Positions 1 to 6,082 of a stretch of DNA of 14,537 nucleotides are shown here, in pieces. This stretch comes from an uncultured Clostridium sp. GTDB taxonomy: Bacteria; Bacillota; Clostridia; Lachnospirales; Lachnospiraceae. A model generated the notes under the pieces. That model was not told the DNA's origin, searched no databases, and saw nothing but the letters and a program-made list of their open reading frames with translations. Positions within the stretch are counted from its first letter, which is position 1; each line of letters begins with the position of its first letter. Location: positions 1 through 14,537 of the forward strand of contig URNT01000058.1 in the NCBI GenBank assembly GCA_900549235.1. Direction: 5' to 3'. A program made the position numbers and the translations under genes.

Positions 1-11
1 ATGTAGAAAAG

Positions 12-37
12 TGGTGCTGGAAACAATCCCAGCACCA
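12..37 (-). terminator. Intrinsic terminator downstream of the yerC-like gene
   Basis: A perfect 9-bp stem (TGGTGCTGG at 12-20 pairs with CCAGCACCA at 29-37) has an 8-nt loop. Read on the minus strand it is followed by CTTTTCT. It lies about 50 bp beyond the stop codon of the minus-strand yerC-like gene, where a Rho-independent terminator is expected. Confidence 0.75.
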
Positions 38-53
38 ACTTTGTCTACAGTCT

Positions 54-77
54 GACAGCTGCCTTTCAGCAGCTGTC
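54..77. repeat. 9-bp inverted repeat between the yerC-like stop and its terminator
   Basis: GACAGCTGC (54-62) and GCAGCTGTC (69-77) are perfect inverted arms with a 6-nt loop. There is no T-run on either side, so it is not a terminator by itself. It may be a 3'-UTR stem next to the terminator at 12-37. Confidence 0.5.
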
Positions 78-90
78 TGAAATCCCCGTT

Positions 91-393
91 TTACACCGGT
101 TCATCTCTATTTAAGATCCTTGAAAAAACCATATCGTAGCCGTCGCTGCCATAATTCAGGGAACGGTTCACCCGGCTGATGGTGGCAGTGGACGCCCCGG
201 TCTTTTCCGCAATCTCCAGGTAGGTCTTTCCCTCCCGCAGCATCTTTGCTACCTCGTAGCGCTGGGAAAGGGATAAAAGCTCATTGATCGTGCATACATC
301 CTCAAAAAACTTATAACATTCATCCGCATCCTTCAGTGTCAGAATGGCCTGAAATAAATGATCTACCGCTTCTGTTTTAATCTTCTTATTCAT
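91..393 (-). CDS. yerC: YerC/YecD-type TrpR-like transcriptional regulator
   Basis: This is a 100-aa protein of the YerC/YecD family of TrpR-like DNA-binding proteins, close to the usual length of about 100 aa. The N-terminal part is helical. The core carries the family signature around SLSQRYEVAKMLREG (residues 41-55), followed by a helix-turn-helix at about 56-81 with the recognition-helix text GASTATISRV. The ligand and targets of the family are not established. I chose the ATG at 391-393, which has an AAGGAG 11 nt upstream and gives the family length. An in-frame ATG at 418-420 would add nine residues and cannot be excluded. A TGn-extended -10 (TAAAAT, complement of 464-469) lies upstream. 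The gene is transcribed away from the HAD gene start and ends in the hairpin at 12-37. Confidence 0.85.
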   Translation of the reverse strand: MNKKIKTEAVDHLFQAILTLKDADECYKFFEDVCTINELLSLSQRYEVAKMLREGKTYLEIAEKTGASTATISRVNRSLNYGSDGYDMVFSRILNRDEPV

Positions 394-463
394 GTCGTGG
401 TCTCTCTCCTTATAATACATACGGCTCCCCCCTCTCAGAGCCTCGCATTACTCATACCCTGCC

Positions 464-469
464 ATTTTA
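464..469 (-). promoter_or_regulatory. Probable extended -10 element for the yerC-like gene
   Basis: The minus strand reads TGTTAAAAT, a TGn-extended -10, about 70 bp upstream of the chosen start. No convincing -35 lies 16-18 bp further upstream. The intergenic stretch (394-519) otherwise shows only a short G-rich inverted repeat and no terminator for the HAD gene, so read-through from that gene is possible. Confidence 0.4.
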
Positions 470-519
470 ACATATTAAAGTCTGAAAGTCCATACATACT
501 GGCAGTTTTAGGAGAAATT

Positions 520-1326
520 TTACAGCATAAATTTTTCAACCACCAGACCCACGCCGTCCTCATTGTTAGAAGCGGTAATATAGTCGGCGGCATTTCTCAC
601 CGGCAGAACCGCGTTTTCCATGGCCACTCCAAGCCCGGCATACCGGATCATAGACAGGTCATTGTAGCCGTCGCCGCAGGCGATCATCTCCTCCTTTGAC
701 ATATGAAGGTGAGCCAGAAGACGTTCCAGGGACTGTGCCTTGTCAATGCCCTTTGGCATGATCTCCAGGAAAAATTCCTCGGAGCGGTATACGCTGTAAT
801 CCCGCCCCATGGCGGCCTTTACCTTTGCCTCCACTGCAGCCAGATAGTCCCCGTCATCCAGCATCAGAAACTTTGGTACCTGAAAATTTACATATTTTTC
901 CATATCATCCACCTGGCGCAGGGAAAGATGGTTGATATTGGACTCGATGACAGCATAGGGGCATTTTGCATTGTTTGTAATAATATCCCCGCCCTCATAG
1001 GTCAGTATATCCACCCGGTGCTCCTTTGCAAGCCCTATGATCTTCTGGTTGGACTCCAGGGGCAGAAGGGCGGAAAATACGGCTTCTCCGGTGCGGCAGT
1101 CTGTGATCATGCCCCCGTTATAAGAAAGGATATAGCTGCCGAAGCGGGCCAGCTCCAGCTCCTCTGCCAGCGGCTGTACCCCGGCAGTCGGCCGTCCGGA
1201 GGCCAGAACCACGATCTTTCCCGCCTCCTGGGCCTTCATAAGGGCTGCCTTCGTCCTGGGCGTAATCACCTTATCCCGGTTTGTCAGTGTTCCATCTAAA
1301 TCCAGTACAATGATATTGTAATCCAT
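520..1326 (-). CDS. Cof-type HAD-IIB family phosphatase
   Basis: This 268-aa cytosolic protein is a Cof/YidA-like member of the haloacid dehalogenase superfamily. These Mg-dependent phosphatases usually act on sugar phosphates or other small phosphorylated metabolites. Motif I is DLDGT, with nucleophile Asp9 and acid/base Asp11. Motif II is LASGR with Ser43, and motif IV is CGDGYNDLSM with Asp219 and Asp223. The PKGIDK segment at about 191-196 supplies the conserved lysine region. The cap is of the C2/IIB type, at roughly residues 85-190. The ATG at 1324-1326 is preferred because the upstream in-frame ATG (near 1368) overlaps the predicted -10 box, and an AGGAG lies 10 nt before the chosen start. 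The substrate cannot be named from the sequence. Confidence 0.9.
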   Translation of the reverse strand: MDYNIIVLDLDGTLTNRDKVITPRTKAALMKAQEAGKIVVLASGRPTAGVQPLAEELELARFGSYILSYNGGMITDCRTGEAVFSALLPLESNQKIIGLAKEHRVDILTYEGGDIITNNAKCPYAVIESNINHLSLRQVDDMEKYVNFQVPKFLMLDDGDYLAAVEAKVKAAMGRDYSVYRSEEFFLEIMPKGIDKAQSLERLLAHLHMSKEEMIACGDGYNDLSMIRYAGLGVAMENAVLPVRNAADYITASNNEDGVGLVVEKFML

Positions 1327-1366
1327 ACCTGCTTTTCTCCTGTCCTTTGGTTCATGTTCTGCAGAC

Positions 1367-1395
1367 ATTTTACCAGAAACGGCACCGGATGACAA
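1367..1395 (-). promoter_or_regulatory. Sigma-A-type promoter of the HAD gene
   Basis: The minus strand shows TTGTCA (complement of 1390-1395), a 17-bp spacer and TAAAAT (complement of 1367-1372). Initiation would be near 1360, leaving a leader of about 35 nt that includes the AGGAG of the HAD gene. This supports the shorter HAD start. Confidence 0.7.
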
Positions 1396-1443
1396 CCGGA
1401 TTCGGATCACTCACCCCTGCCCCCTTCCTTTAATACAATATAC

Positions 1444-1469
1444 TATAATCACAGATCAAGGAGAATTCC
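1444..1469 (+). promoter_or_regulatory. -10 box and ribosome site of the interrupted SBP gene
   Basis: TATAAT at 1444-1449 lies 20 bp before the ATG, and AAGGAG (1458-1463) gives a 6-nt spacing to the start. No recognisable -35 lies 16-18 bp upstream (CCCCTT there), so the promoter may need an activator. If initiation is at about 1456, the ribosome site would sit almost at the 5' end of the mRNA. The -10 call is therefore tentative, while the ribosome site is secure. Confidence 0.45.
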
Positions 1470-1979
1470 ATGAAAAAAATAATGACAGGCGTCCTGGCCA
1501 TTGCAGGCGCCCTGACTCTTGCTGCCTGCGGGCAGCTGACGCCGGGAGCCGCTTCCGGCGGTACACCTCTGGTTCTCAGTGAGGTGGCCCATTCTATTTT
1601 TTATGCCCCTCAGTACGCAGCTATTGAGCTGGGATATTTTGAGGAGGAGGGCATCGATCTGACCCTGATCAACAGCGCCGGGGCTGACAAGGTTATGACG
1701 GCCCTGATCTCCGGCGACGCCCAGATCGGCTTTATGGGCTCCGAAGCCAGTATCTATGTGTACCAGGAGGGCTCTGAGGATCCTGCAGTCAACTTTGCCC
1801 AGCTTACCCAGCGGGCCGGAAACTTCCTGGTGGGAAGAAAGGCAGAGGATGAGTTCCAATGGGAGAACCTGAAGGGTAAAACCGTACTGGGCGGCAGGGC
1901 CGGGGGTATACCCTGCAACGATGTAACTTCCCTTTTACGCCTGTCTCTCCTTCTTCTCTGTCTGGTAACGGATCCATAA
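1470..1979 (+). pseudogene. 5' half of an NMT1/SsuA-like ABC transporter substrate-binding lipoprotein, interrupted by the element
   Basis: The first 146 codons (1470-1907) encode a solute-binding lipoprotein. It has a basic start (MKK), a hydrophobic signal segment and a LAAC lipobox with Cys20 as the lipidated residue. The mature N-terminus has the features of the NMT1/THI5/SsuA class (FYAPQYAAIELGYFEEEGID), which binds small aromatic or sulfonate-type ligands at the membrane surface. After GGRAGG the frame runs into element DNA, adds 23 foreign residues and stops at 1977-1979. As it stands it would make a 169-aa truncated lipoprotein lacking the second lobe. The other half is at 7684-8247, in register. 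No permease or ATPase gene is adjacent in the window, so the transporter partner is unknown. Confidence 0.9.
1897..1909 (+). other. attL: left junction, 13-bp core repeat
   Basis: GGGCCGGGGGTAT is present here and again at 7673-7685, exactly where the two halves of the SBP gene meet foreign DNA. To its left the frame is SBP (GGRAGG). To its right the sequence is unrelated to the family and the SBP continuation is found only after the second copy. The right flank completes a perfect 10-bp palindrome (GGGTATACCC, 1904-1913). The distal right arm (1911-1929) is an imperfect inverted copy of the arm at 7654-7672. Confidence 0.85.
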
Positions 1980-2630
1980 AGCACCGTTTTCATAGACCTC
2001 TGCCCCCACCAGCTTCAGCTTCACCGGCTCCCGGTCCATGGGAAGCCCATCAAAGACAGCTGCCATACCCTTTCTTCCGTCAATCCCCGGAGCCAGCAGG
2101 ATGCTTATCTCATCAAGAAGCCCTGCGTCCAGAAAGCCTGCGTTGATGGCGCCGCCTCCTACTACACTCATCCGCTCTACTCCAAATTCCCGGTATAAAA
2201 GCTCTGACGCCCGTACCAGATCCACCCGTTCCTTTCCGCAGGCGATCCAGGAGATCTGCCTGGAATCTAGATAGGAAAGGTATTCCTTTGTTACCTGCTG
2301 ACTGGTAAGGATTAAAAGAGGCTGGTCGCTGTCTCCCTGCTCCGGCCAGAGAAGGCTGCCTCTGGTATCCGCTACCACGTTATAGCCCAGGGCTTCCGTC
2401 TTTTTGGAAAAGCCTTCCCTTCCAAGGATCTCCAGATTTACTGCCTCAAACACTCCCTGCTCTGCCATTTCCAGCTGGGCTGTCACTCTCCCGCTTACAG
2501 CTGTAGGAGCCGCAAGGGCCTCCAGAGTTTCATAATACTCCTTTGTGCCCTCCAGCTTCTCCGTCATAGCGCAGTCGATCCGTCCGTCTATGGATGTCAT
2601 CATGTGGCAGATTATGTATGGTTTGTTCAT
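1935..2630 (-). CDS. RibD C-terminal domain / dihydrofolate reductase-fold reductase
   Basis: This 231-aa protein consists of a single RibD_C (bacterial bifunctional deaminase-reductase C-terminal) domain. It begins HMMTSIDGRID, the usual N-terminal signature of the fold, and has the late VVGGGAINAGFLDAGLLDEI segment followed by LAPGIDG, which forms the NADPH-binding and dimer region. Family members include the pyrimidine reductase of riboflavin synthesis and many stand-alone NAD(P)H reductases of unknown substrate. It lacks the RibD deaminase domain, so a riboflavin role is not implied. The ATG at 2628-2630 follows AAGGGAG by about 10 nt. The reading frame could extend to 2717, but without a better ribosome site. 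The gene is the leftmost on the element and stops 25 bp from attL, reading toward the junction. Confidence 0.85.
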   Translation of the reverse strand: MNKPYIICHMMTSIDGRIDCAMTEKLEGTKEYYETLEALAAPTAVSGRVTAQLEMAEQGVFEAVNLEILGREGFSKKTEALGYNVVADTRGSLLWPEQGDSDQPLLILTSQQVTKEYLSYLDSRQISWIACGKERVDLVRASELLYREFGVERMSVVGGGAINAGFLDAGLLDEISILLAPGIDGRKGMAAVFDGLPMDREPVKLKLVGAEVYENGALWIRYQTEKKERQA

Positions 2631-2801
2631 CTTTGTTTGTCTCCCTTCTTTAATTATATTTCTATTGTAATTCGGATCCGGCACTATGTCCAATGCCTGC
2701 ATTTCATGCATTTTCATACATAAAAGGCATGGCTTTAGGAGGTCTTTAGAAGCTTTACAGGCTGGAGATCTCCCGGTATTCGATTGTAGATAACGGAAGA
2801 T
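2631..2801. other. Intergenic stretch between the RibD-C gene and the anti-sigma gene
   Basis: The 171 bp hold a minus-strand TATAAT-like box about 30 bp before the RibD-C start (in AAATATAATTAAAG) without a good -35, and a 10-bp palindrome GGAGATCTCC (2764-2773). I see no intrinsic terminator for the upstream sigma/anti-sigma operon and no additional convincing small gene. Confidence 0.4.
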
Positions 2802-3395
2802 TTACTTAAATTCTTGAATTATAGTTTCCACATCTGTAATGCTGTTATTGGTATATATATAACTAAAAGTAAATCCGTTCTGTTCCCAAATGGCGTAGGT
2901 AAGCTCCGGGGAAGTATCGCCTGTGTATCTATAATAATCAACTTTCACGCCCTCTATGTCTTTGCTTTCCTCTAATGTACCGCCATAAATTCCACTAATA
3001 TCTCCACTTCCATATTTTATGCGAAATTCCGATCCATCGCTATAGTTTATCTGACCCATAGTCGGATAATTGTCCTCGACCAAAACGGAATAGTATTCAA
3101 CTTCCTTGTCCAGCACAGGAACATGAAAGTCAAGATATTCCTCCATTTCTTCAACAGATGTAACCTCTATAAACGGATTTGAAGTTTGCACAAACTCAGG
3201 ATCAGGAACATTATTTCGAATATTTTGCGTAACCATGACACCGCCGGCGATCACCAGGCATAGGCAAGCTGCCATAGTTCCCATTTTAAACCAAGCAGGC
3301 TTTTTATGTGCTTTCTTTTTCTGGTATCCGATCGCTTCATCTACATACCGGGTATCAAGTTCACTCATGGCTTCTGAAAATTTTTTGGAGTTCAT
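2802..3395 (-). CDS. Membrane-anchored presumed anti-sigma / sensor protein partner of the sigma factor
   Basis: This 197-aa protein has a cytoplasmic N-terminal region of about 36 residues (including ELDTRYVDEAIGYQKKK), a single membrane segment at about 37-57, and an extracytoplasmic domain of about 140 residues. The domain is rich in Tyr, Asp and Glu, with a short ITDVETIIQEFK tail. This layout is typical of the proteins encoded directly after ECF-like sigma factors in Clostridia, where the N-terminal tail is thought to hold the sigma factor; the outer domain resembles the DUF4367/DUF4179 class. Its ATG overlaps the TGA of the sigma gene by 4 bp (ATGA, 3392-3395), indicating translational coupling. 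The anti-sigma role is inferred from position and topology, not from a diagnostic motif. Confidence 0.7.
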   Translation of the reverse strand: MNSKKFSEAMSELDTRYVDEAIGYQKKKAHKKPAWFKMGTMAACLCLVIAGGVMVTQNIRNNVPDPEFVQTSNPFIEVTSVEEMEEYLDFHVPVLDKEVEYYSVLVEDNYPTMGQINYSDGSEFRIKYGSGDISGIYGGTLEESKDIEGVKVDYYRYTGDTSPELTYAIWEQNGFTFSYIYTNNSITDVETIIQEFK

Positions 3396-3952
3396 ATAAA
3401 TACCTCTCTTTCAATTAAGTAATCTTTCATTTTTTGTCTGATACGGGTCAGCCGGACAGAGATATTTTTTTCCGTAAACCCTACAAACTCGGCTATGTCC
3501 TTGCAGCTATCGGAAAACCAATAGCGGCGCATAAAGATAACACGATTTTCAATGGTCAGCGTATCCAGAAAGTCCTCAATGATACGGGCTAACTCTTTGA
3601 CTTCCATCTCTGTCTCCACTGTGTTTGGGTCTGCTATGCAGGCTTCGATTTCCTCCATAGCAATCGTATAAGTGCTGTTGCGTTTTGCTGCTTCCTTTCT
3701 GTAATAAATCTTCAATGAAATGTTCCGAACAATTTTACAGATATAAGACAGCAATGGGTTGGGGCGCGTCGGGGGAATTGCGTTCCATGCTCCTAAATAA
3801 GCGTCATTGACACATTCCTCTGCGTCCTGCCCGTTGTTCACGATATTATTCGATAGCTTGTGGCATACTTTGCCGTATTTTATATCCAGTTCCCGTATGC
3901 CTTGCTCTGAACGCTCGAAAAACAACTCAATGATTTTTTCATCTTCTATCAT
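3392..3952 (-). CDS. Sigma-70 family (ECF-like) RNA polymerase sigma factor
   Basis: The protein has 186 aa, the normal ECF length. Region 2 is visible near the N-terminus (QDAEECVNDAYLGAWNAIPP, followed by the Tyr/Arg-rich segment around YICKIVRNISLKIYYRK). Region 4 at the C-terminus has a helix-turn-helix (FMRRYWFSDSCKDIAEFVG then ISVRLTRIRQKMKDYL). It would direct core polymerase to a small regulon, under control of the membrane protein encoded after it. The start is the ATG at 3950-3952, with AAAGGAGG ending 7 nt upstream. A GTG one codon earlier (3953-3955) sits too close to that site. The gene is more AT-rich than its neighbours. Whether its targets lie on the element or on the host chromosome cannot be told. 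Confidence 0.88.
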   Translation of the reverse strand: MIEDEKIIELFFERSEQGIRELDIKYGKVCHKLSNNIVNNGQDAEECVNDAYLGAWNAIPPTRPNPLLSYICKIVRNISLKIYYRKEAAKRNSTYTIAMEEIEACIADPNTVETEMEVKELARIIEDFLDTLTIENRVIFMRRYWFSDSCKDIAEFVGFTEKNISVRLTRIRQKMKDYLIEREVFI

Positions 3953-4035
3953 CACACCGCCTCCTTTCTGGCTTCACCTATATACTACGGTTTCAGCGGC
4001 AAATACTACATCAAATCCAAAAAATTTTCAAAAAA

Positions 4036-4044
4036 ATTATATCA
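4036..4044 (-). promoter_or_regulatory. Extended -10 upstream of the sigma / anti-sigma operon
   Basis: The minus strand reads TGATATAAT, a TGn-extended -10, about 85 bp before the sigma start and followed by a run of T and A. There is no clear -35 at 17 bp. Such a promoter could be read by the housekeeping sigma factor. The operon's own sigma may recognise something else in this leader that I cannot identify. Confidence 0.4.
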
Positions 4045-4097
4045 CACTTTTGAAGTTGGTACAGCAAGTTGTTTGAATGGCTGACAGTACAAAGCCC

Positions 4098-5243
4098 CTA
4101 CATACATTCCATCAAAATCTGATAAATCTCTTCTCGGTTAAGCTCACGCGGACCCGTCTTGATGAGATTGCAGGTATCTGCCACCTGGCGCAGTACCTCC
4201 GGTGTGATCTCCACATTGGATTTCAGCTGGCTCATTTTTACCGGCAGTCCGCACTCCCTTATGAATGCCGCCAACGCCTCCACTCCCTTCTCTGCTGTAT
4301 CTGCACCAAATACCGCCTTAGCAAACCGGGCAAATTTTTCCGGCGCGTCCTTTAGGATATGGCGGTAATAAGCAGGATGGATCACTGCCAGCCCCTGTCC
4401 GTGATTGCAGTCTGTATAAGCACCCAGCTGGTGCTCCATCTGATGAGCCTGGAAATCCGTCAGGCGGCCGCATTTCAAAATCCCATTTTCCGCCATGGCT
4501 GAATCCCACATCAGATTGCTTCTTGCCTGCACGTCGTTTATATCCTTCAGCAGGCGGTGCATATTGATCACCGTATTTTTCATAACCGCCAGAGCGATCT
4601 CATCCGATACATTATCTTCATCAGACCTGCCAAGAAACGTTTCCATTGCGTGGCTTAAGGTATCAAAGGCTCCGGAAAGCACCTGCATGGCCGGCACAGA
4701 CATGGTATAGGCCGGATCAAGAACCGCAAAGGAAGCCGTAGTTCCAAAAAGCGGGCCCTTCCATTTCTTGTCCTCACAGGTAATGACCGCCCCTCCATTC
4801 ATCTCCGCCCCAGTACCGGACGCTGTCACTACAGCCCCCATAGGGATTCCTGCTGCCGGAAACTGCCCTTTCTCATACTCCAGACTCCATATGTCCTCCT
4901 CCAGCATGGCCTGGGCAGAAATCACCTTGCAGCAGTCAATCACACTTCCGCCGCCCACTGCCAGGATCAGATCCACCTGCTGTTCACGGGCCAGAGCCGC
5001 TCCCTCCTGCACCTTTGCGTAGGTGGGATTTGGCATAATGCCGGAGAACTCGATCACCTGTTTTCCTGCATTTTGAAGCAGTTCTTTTATTTCATCATAA
5101 ATACCATTTTCTTTAATAGAACCGCCTCCAAAGGCAAGCATCACCCTTTTTCCCGCCTTCTTAAGCTCTGTTTCCAGGGCCTCCTTTGCAATCCCTTCGC
5201 CAAAATACACCTTTGTTGGGTATGAAAAAGTAAATTTGTCCAT
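4098..5243 (-). CDS. Iron-containing alcohol dehydrogenase, YqhD/BdhA-like aldehyde reductase
   Basis: This 381-aa member of the group III metal-dependent alcohol dehydrogenases probably reduces aldehydes (for example butyraldehyde or toxic short aldehydes) with NADPH. The nucleotide-binding motifs are GGGSIKENGIYDEI (39-52) and AVGGGSVIDCCK (95-106), as in YqhD and clostridial butanol dehydrogenases. The metal ligands fall at Asp194, His198, His267 and His281, the spacing known for E. coli YqhD. The length is close to YqhD (387 aa). The ATG (5241-5243) is preceded by AAGGAGG. It is transcribed divergently from the MerR gene from a promoter with a MerR-type 19-bp spacer, so induction by aldehyde stress through that regulator is likely. 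No terminator is evident after the stop, so some read-through into the sigma operon is possible. Confidence 0.93.
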   Translation of the reverse strand: MDKFTFSYPTKVYFGEGIAKEALETELKKAGKRVMLAFGGGSIKENGIYDEIKELLQNAGKQVIEFSGIMPNPTYAKVQEGAALAREQQVDLILAVGGGSVIDCCKVISAQAMLEEDIWSLEYEKGQFPAAGIPMGAVVTASGTGAEMNGGAVITCEDKKWKGPLFGTTASFAVLDPAYTMSVPAMQVLSGAFDTLSHAMETFLGRSDEDNVSDEIALAVMKNTVINMHRLLKDINDVQARSNLMWDSAMAENGILKCGRLTDFQAHQMEHQLGAYTDCNHGQGLAVIHPAYYRHILKDAPEKFARFAKAVFGADTAEKGVEALAAFIRECGLPVKMSQLKSNVEITPEVLRQVADTCNLIKTGPRELNREEIYQILMECM

Positions 5244-5301
5244 TGAAATATCCTCCTTGTTCTTTTACAGCTCCTATGCTACAATGCGATTGCTGCAACC
5301 G

Positions 5302-5332
5302 ATTATAATTTACGGTAGTAACTACCGGTCAA
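5302..5332 (-). promoter_or_regulatory. MerR-type promoter and operator of the alcohol dehydrogenase
   Basis: On the minus strand a -35 TTGACC (complement of 5327-5332) and a -10 TATAAT (complement of 5302-5307) are 19 bp apart. That is the abnormal spacer characteristic of MerR-activated promoters. Inside it lies a perfect 7+1+7 dyad, CGGTAGT-A-ACTACCG (5313-5327). A MerR-family gene begins about 100 bp away on the other strand. The leader of about 50 nt ends in the AAGGAGG of the dehydrogenase gene. Both consensus boxes are good, so only the spacing should limit basal transcription. Confidence 0.85.
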
Positions 5333-5359
5333 TAGCTTTTTGAAAAAATTTAGTCTCAT

Positions 5360-5408
5360 GTGTACTCTCGGAATCTCTTTGTGCTCAGGAGAGACTCCGA
5401 GAGTACAC
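5360..5408 (+). promoter_or_regulatory. Long hairpin in the merR leader
   Basis: Positions 5360-5378 pair with 5390-5408 over 19 positions with one A-C mismatch and an 11-nt loop. The outer 13 bp (GTGTACTCTCGGA) are perfect. No U-run follows, so it is not a terminator. It ends 9 nt before the AGGAGGG of merR. It could be a double-stranded operator, an RNA structure affecting merR translation or stability, or a protein-binding site of the element. Confidence 0.6.
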
Positions 5409-5431
5409 GCATCCTACAGGAGGGCATTTTT

Positions 5432-5830
5432 ATGTATACAATGATGCAGGTCTGCCGGGAACTTGACATGACCTATCAGACCTTAAAATACTACTGCAAT
5501 GAGGGACTGGTTCCAAATGTGAAAAGAGACAGCAACAACCGCCGGGTTTTCGATGAAAAGGATGTGAAATGGATCCGGGATCTTACCTGTTTAAAGAAAT
5601 GTGATATGAGTATTCTGGAAATGAAAGAATATTTAGAGCTATGCCTCCAGGGAGAATGCACGATCCTGCAGCGTAAAGAAATGCTGACGAAAAAACGGGA
5701 GGCGCTGCTTGATACCATCAAAGAATTAGAGGACAGCGTTGCCTACATTGACTGGAAGCAGAACTTTTATGACGAAGTGCTTTCCGGCACCCGTCCATAT
5801 ATAAGCAATCTGATCCGTACCGAAGAATAG
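5432..5830 (+). CDS. MerR family transcriptional regulator, AdhR/NmlR-like
   Basis: This 132-aa protein has an N-terminal winged helix-turn-helix (MYTMMQVCRELDMTYQTLKYY, residues 1-21, then the wing around NNRRVFDEKDVKWI). A dimerising coiled-coil helix spans about residues 72-108, and it ends DWKQNFYDEVLSGTRPYISNL, typical of the small aldehyde/thiol-stress subgroup. Cys53 in LTCLKKCDMSI lies near the conserved cysteine of AdhR/NmlR proteins; Cys57 is close by. The ATG at 5432 has AGGAGGG 7 nt upstream. An upstream in-frame GTG at 5360 falls inside the leader hairpin and lacks a ribosome site, so it was not used. It most likely acts on the 19-bp-spacer promoter of the divergent alcohol dehydrogenase. 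The effector is inferred from family and context only. Confidence 0.88.
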   Translation: MYTMMQVCRELDMTYQTLKYYCNEGLVPNVKRDSNNRRVFDEKDVKWIRDLTCLKKCDMSILEMKEYLELCLQGECTILQRKEMLTKKREALLDTIKELEDSVAYIDWKQNFYDEVLSGTRPYISNLIRTEE

Positions 5831-5863
5831 CGTCTGTTCCATTTTCATAAGCATAAGGTAAGA

Positions 5864-5876
5864 ACCTCACTGAGGT
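5864..5876 (+). promoter_or_regulatory. Inverted repeat covering the ribosome site of the 59-aa gene
   Basis: ACCTCA-C-TGAGGT (5864-5876) is a 6+1+6 inverted repeat whose right half contains the GAGGTGAT ribosome site for the ATG at 5884. With a 1-nt spacer an RNA hairpin would have to open inner pairs to form a loop, so it may be a DNA operator instead. If it pairs in RNA, it would mask the ribosome site. Confidence 0.45.
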
Positions 5877-5883
5877 GATCCCT

Positions 5884-6063
5884 ATGAAAGCTAAAAAAGA
5901 AATCTGCTATCTGTTTCAGAACGCGGAAACAGAAAACGAGACGCTCCTGCGCCGAAAAGAAAACCTGACCCGGCAGGGCTGTCTGGTAGTGACTGTGATC
6001 CAAGGGCATACGGACATAAAAACCGGGCTGATGGCTGTACTCAAACACCATCTGCCCGGTTAA
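5884..6063 (+). CDS. Small 59-aa protein upstream of the recombinase, possible recombination accessory factor
   Basis: This is a short basic protein (MKAKKEICYLFQNAETENET...) with no family I recognise. It starts at the ATG at 5884, preceded by GAGGTGAT; a GTG three codons earlier is inside that ribosome site. It has a beta-like N-terminal strand (EICYLF), a charged helix (LLRRKENLTRQG) and a second strand (CLVVTVIQG), then a short C-terminal helix ending HHLPG. It lies 53 bp after merR and 19 bp before the recombinase, on the same strand, suggesting co-expression. Small genes beside large serine recombinases sometimes encode the recombination directionality factor needed for excision; that role is only inference from position and size. 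Confidence 0.65.
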   Translation: MKAKKEICYLFQNAETENETLLRRKENLTRQGCLVVTVIQGHTDIKTGLMAVLKHHLPG

Positions 6064-6082
6064 ATCTCTGGAGGTATTTTTT

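Noticed and set aside
358..1299. Plus-strand open frames of 113 and 198 codons opposite yerC and the HAD gene
   Set aside because: They are antisense to well-supported genes with clear family motifs and have no ribosome sites or recognisable domains.
1470..1979. A complete short lipoprotein gene of 169 aa
   Set aside because: The last 23 codons are element sequence with no SBP similarity, and the missing lobe is found in register at 7684-8247, so this is a truncation product.
1935..2630. A riboflavin biosynthesis ribD gene
   Set aside because: Only the reductase-fold domain is present, without the deaminase domain, and no other rib genes are nearby, so the symbol was not used.
2764..2773. 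Palindrome GGAGATCTCC as a terminator
   Set aside because: There is no loop and no T-run on either strand; a 10-bp palindrome alone is weak evidence.
5360..5431. Longer MerR start at a GTG in the leader (24 extra residues)
   Set aside because: The GTG lies in the first base of a strong hairpin, has no ribosome site, and family proteins begin at the helix-turn-helix; AGGAGGG fits the ATG at 5432.
5864..5876. A riboswitch before the 59-aa gene
   Set aside because: Only a 6+1+6 repeat is present in a 53-bp gap, too little for an aptamer; it is listed only as a possible operator or ribosome-site mask.
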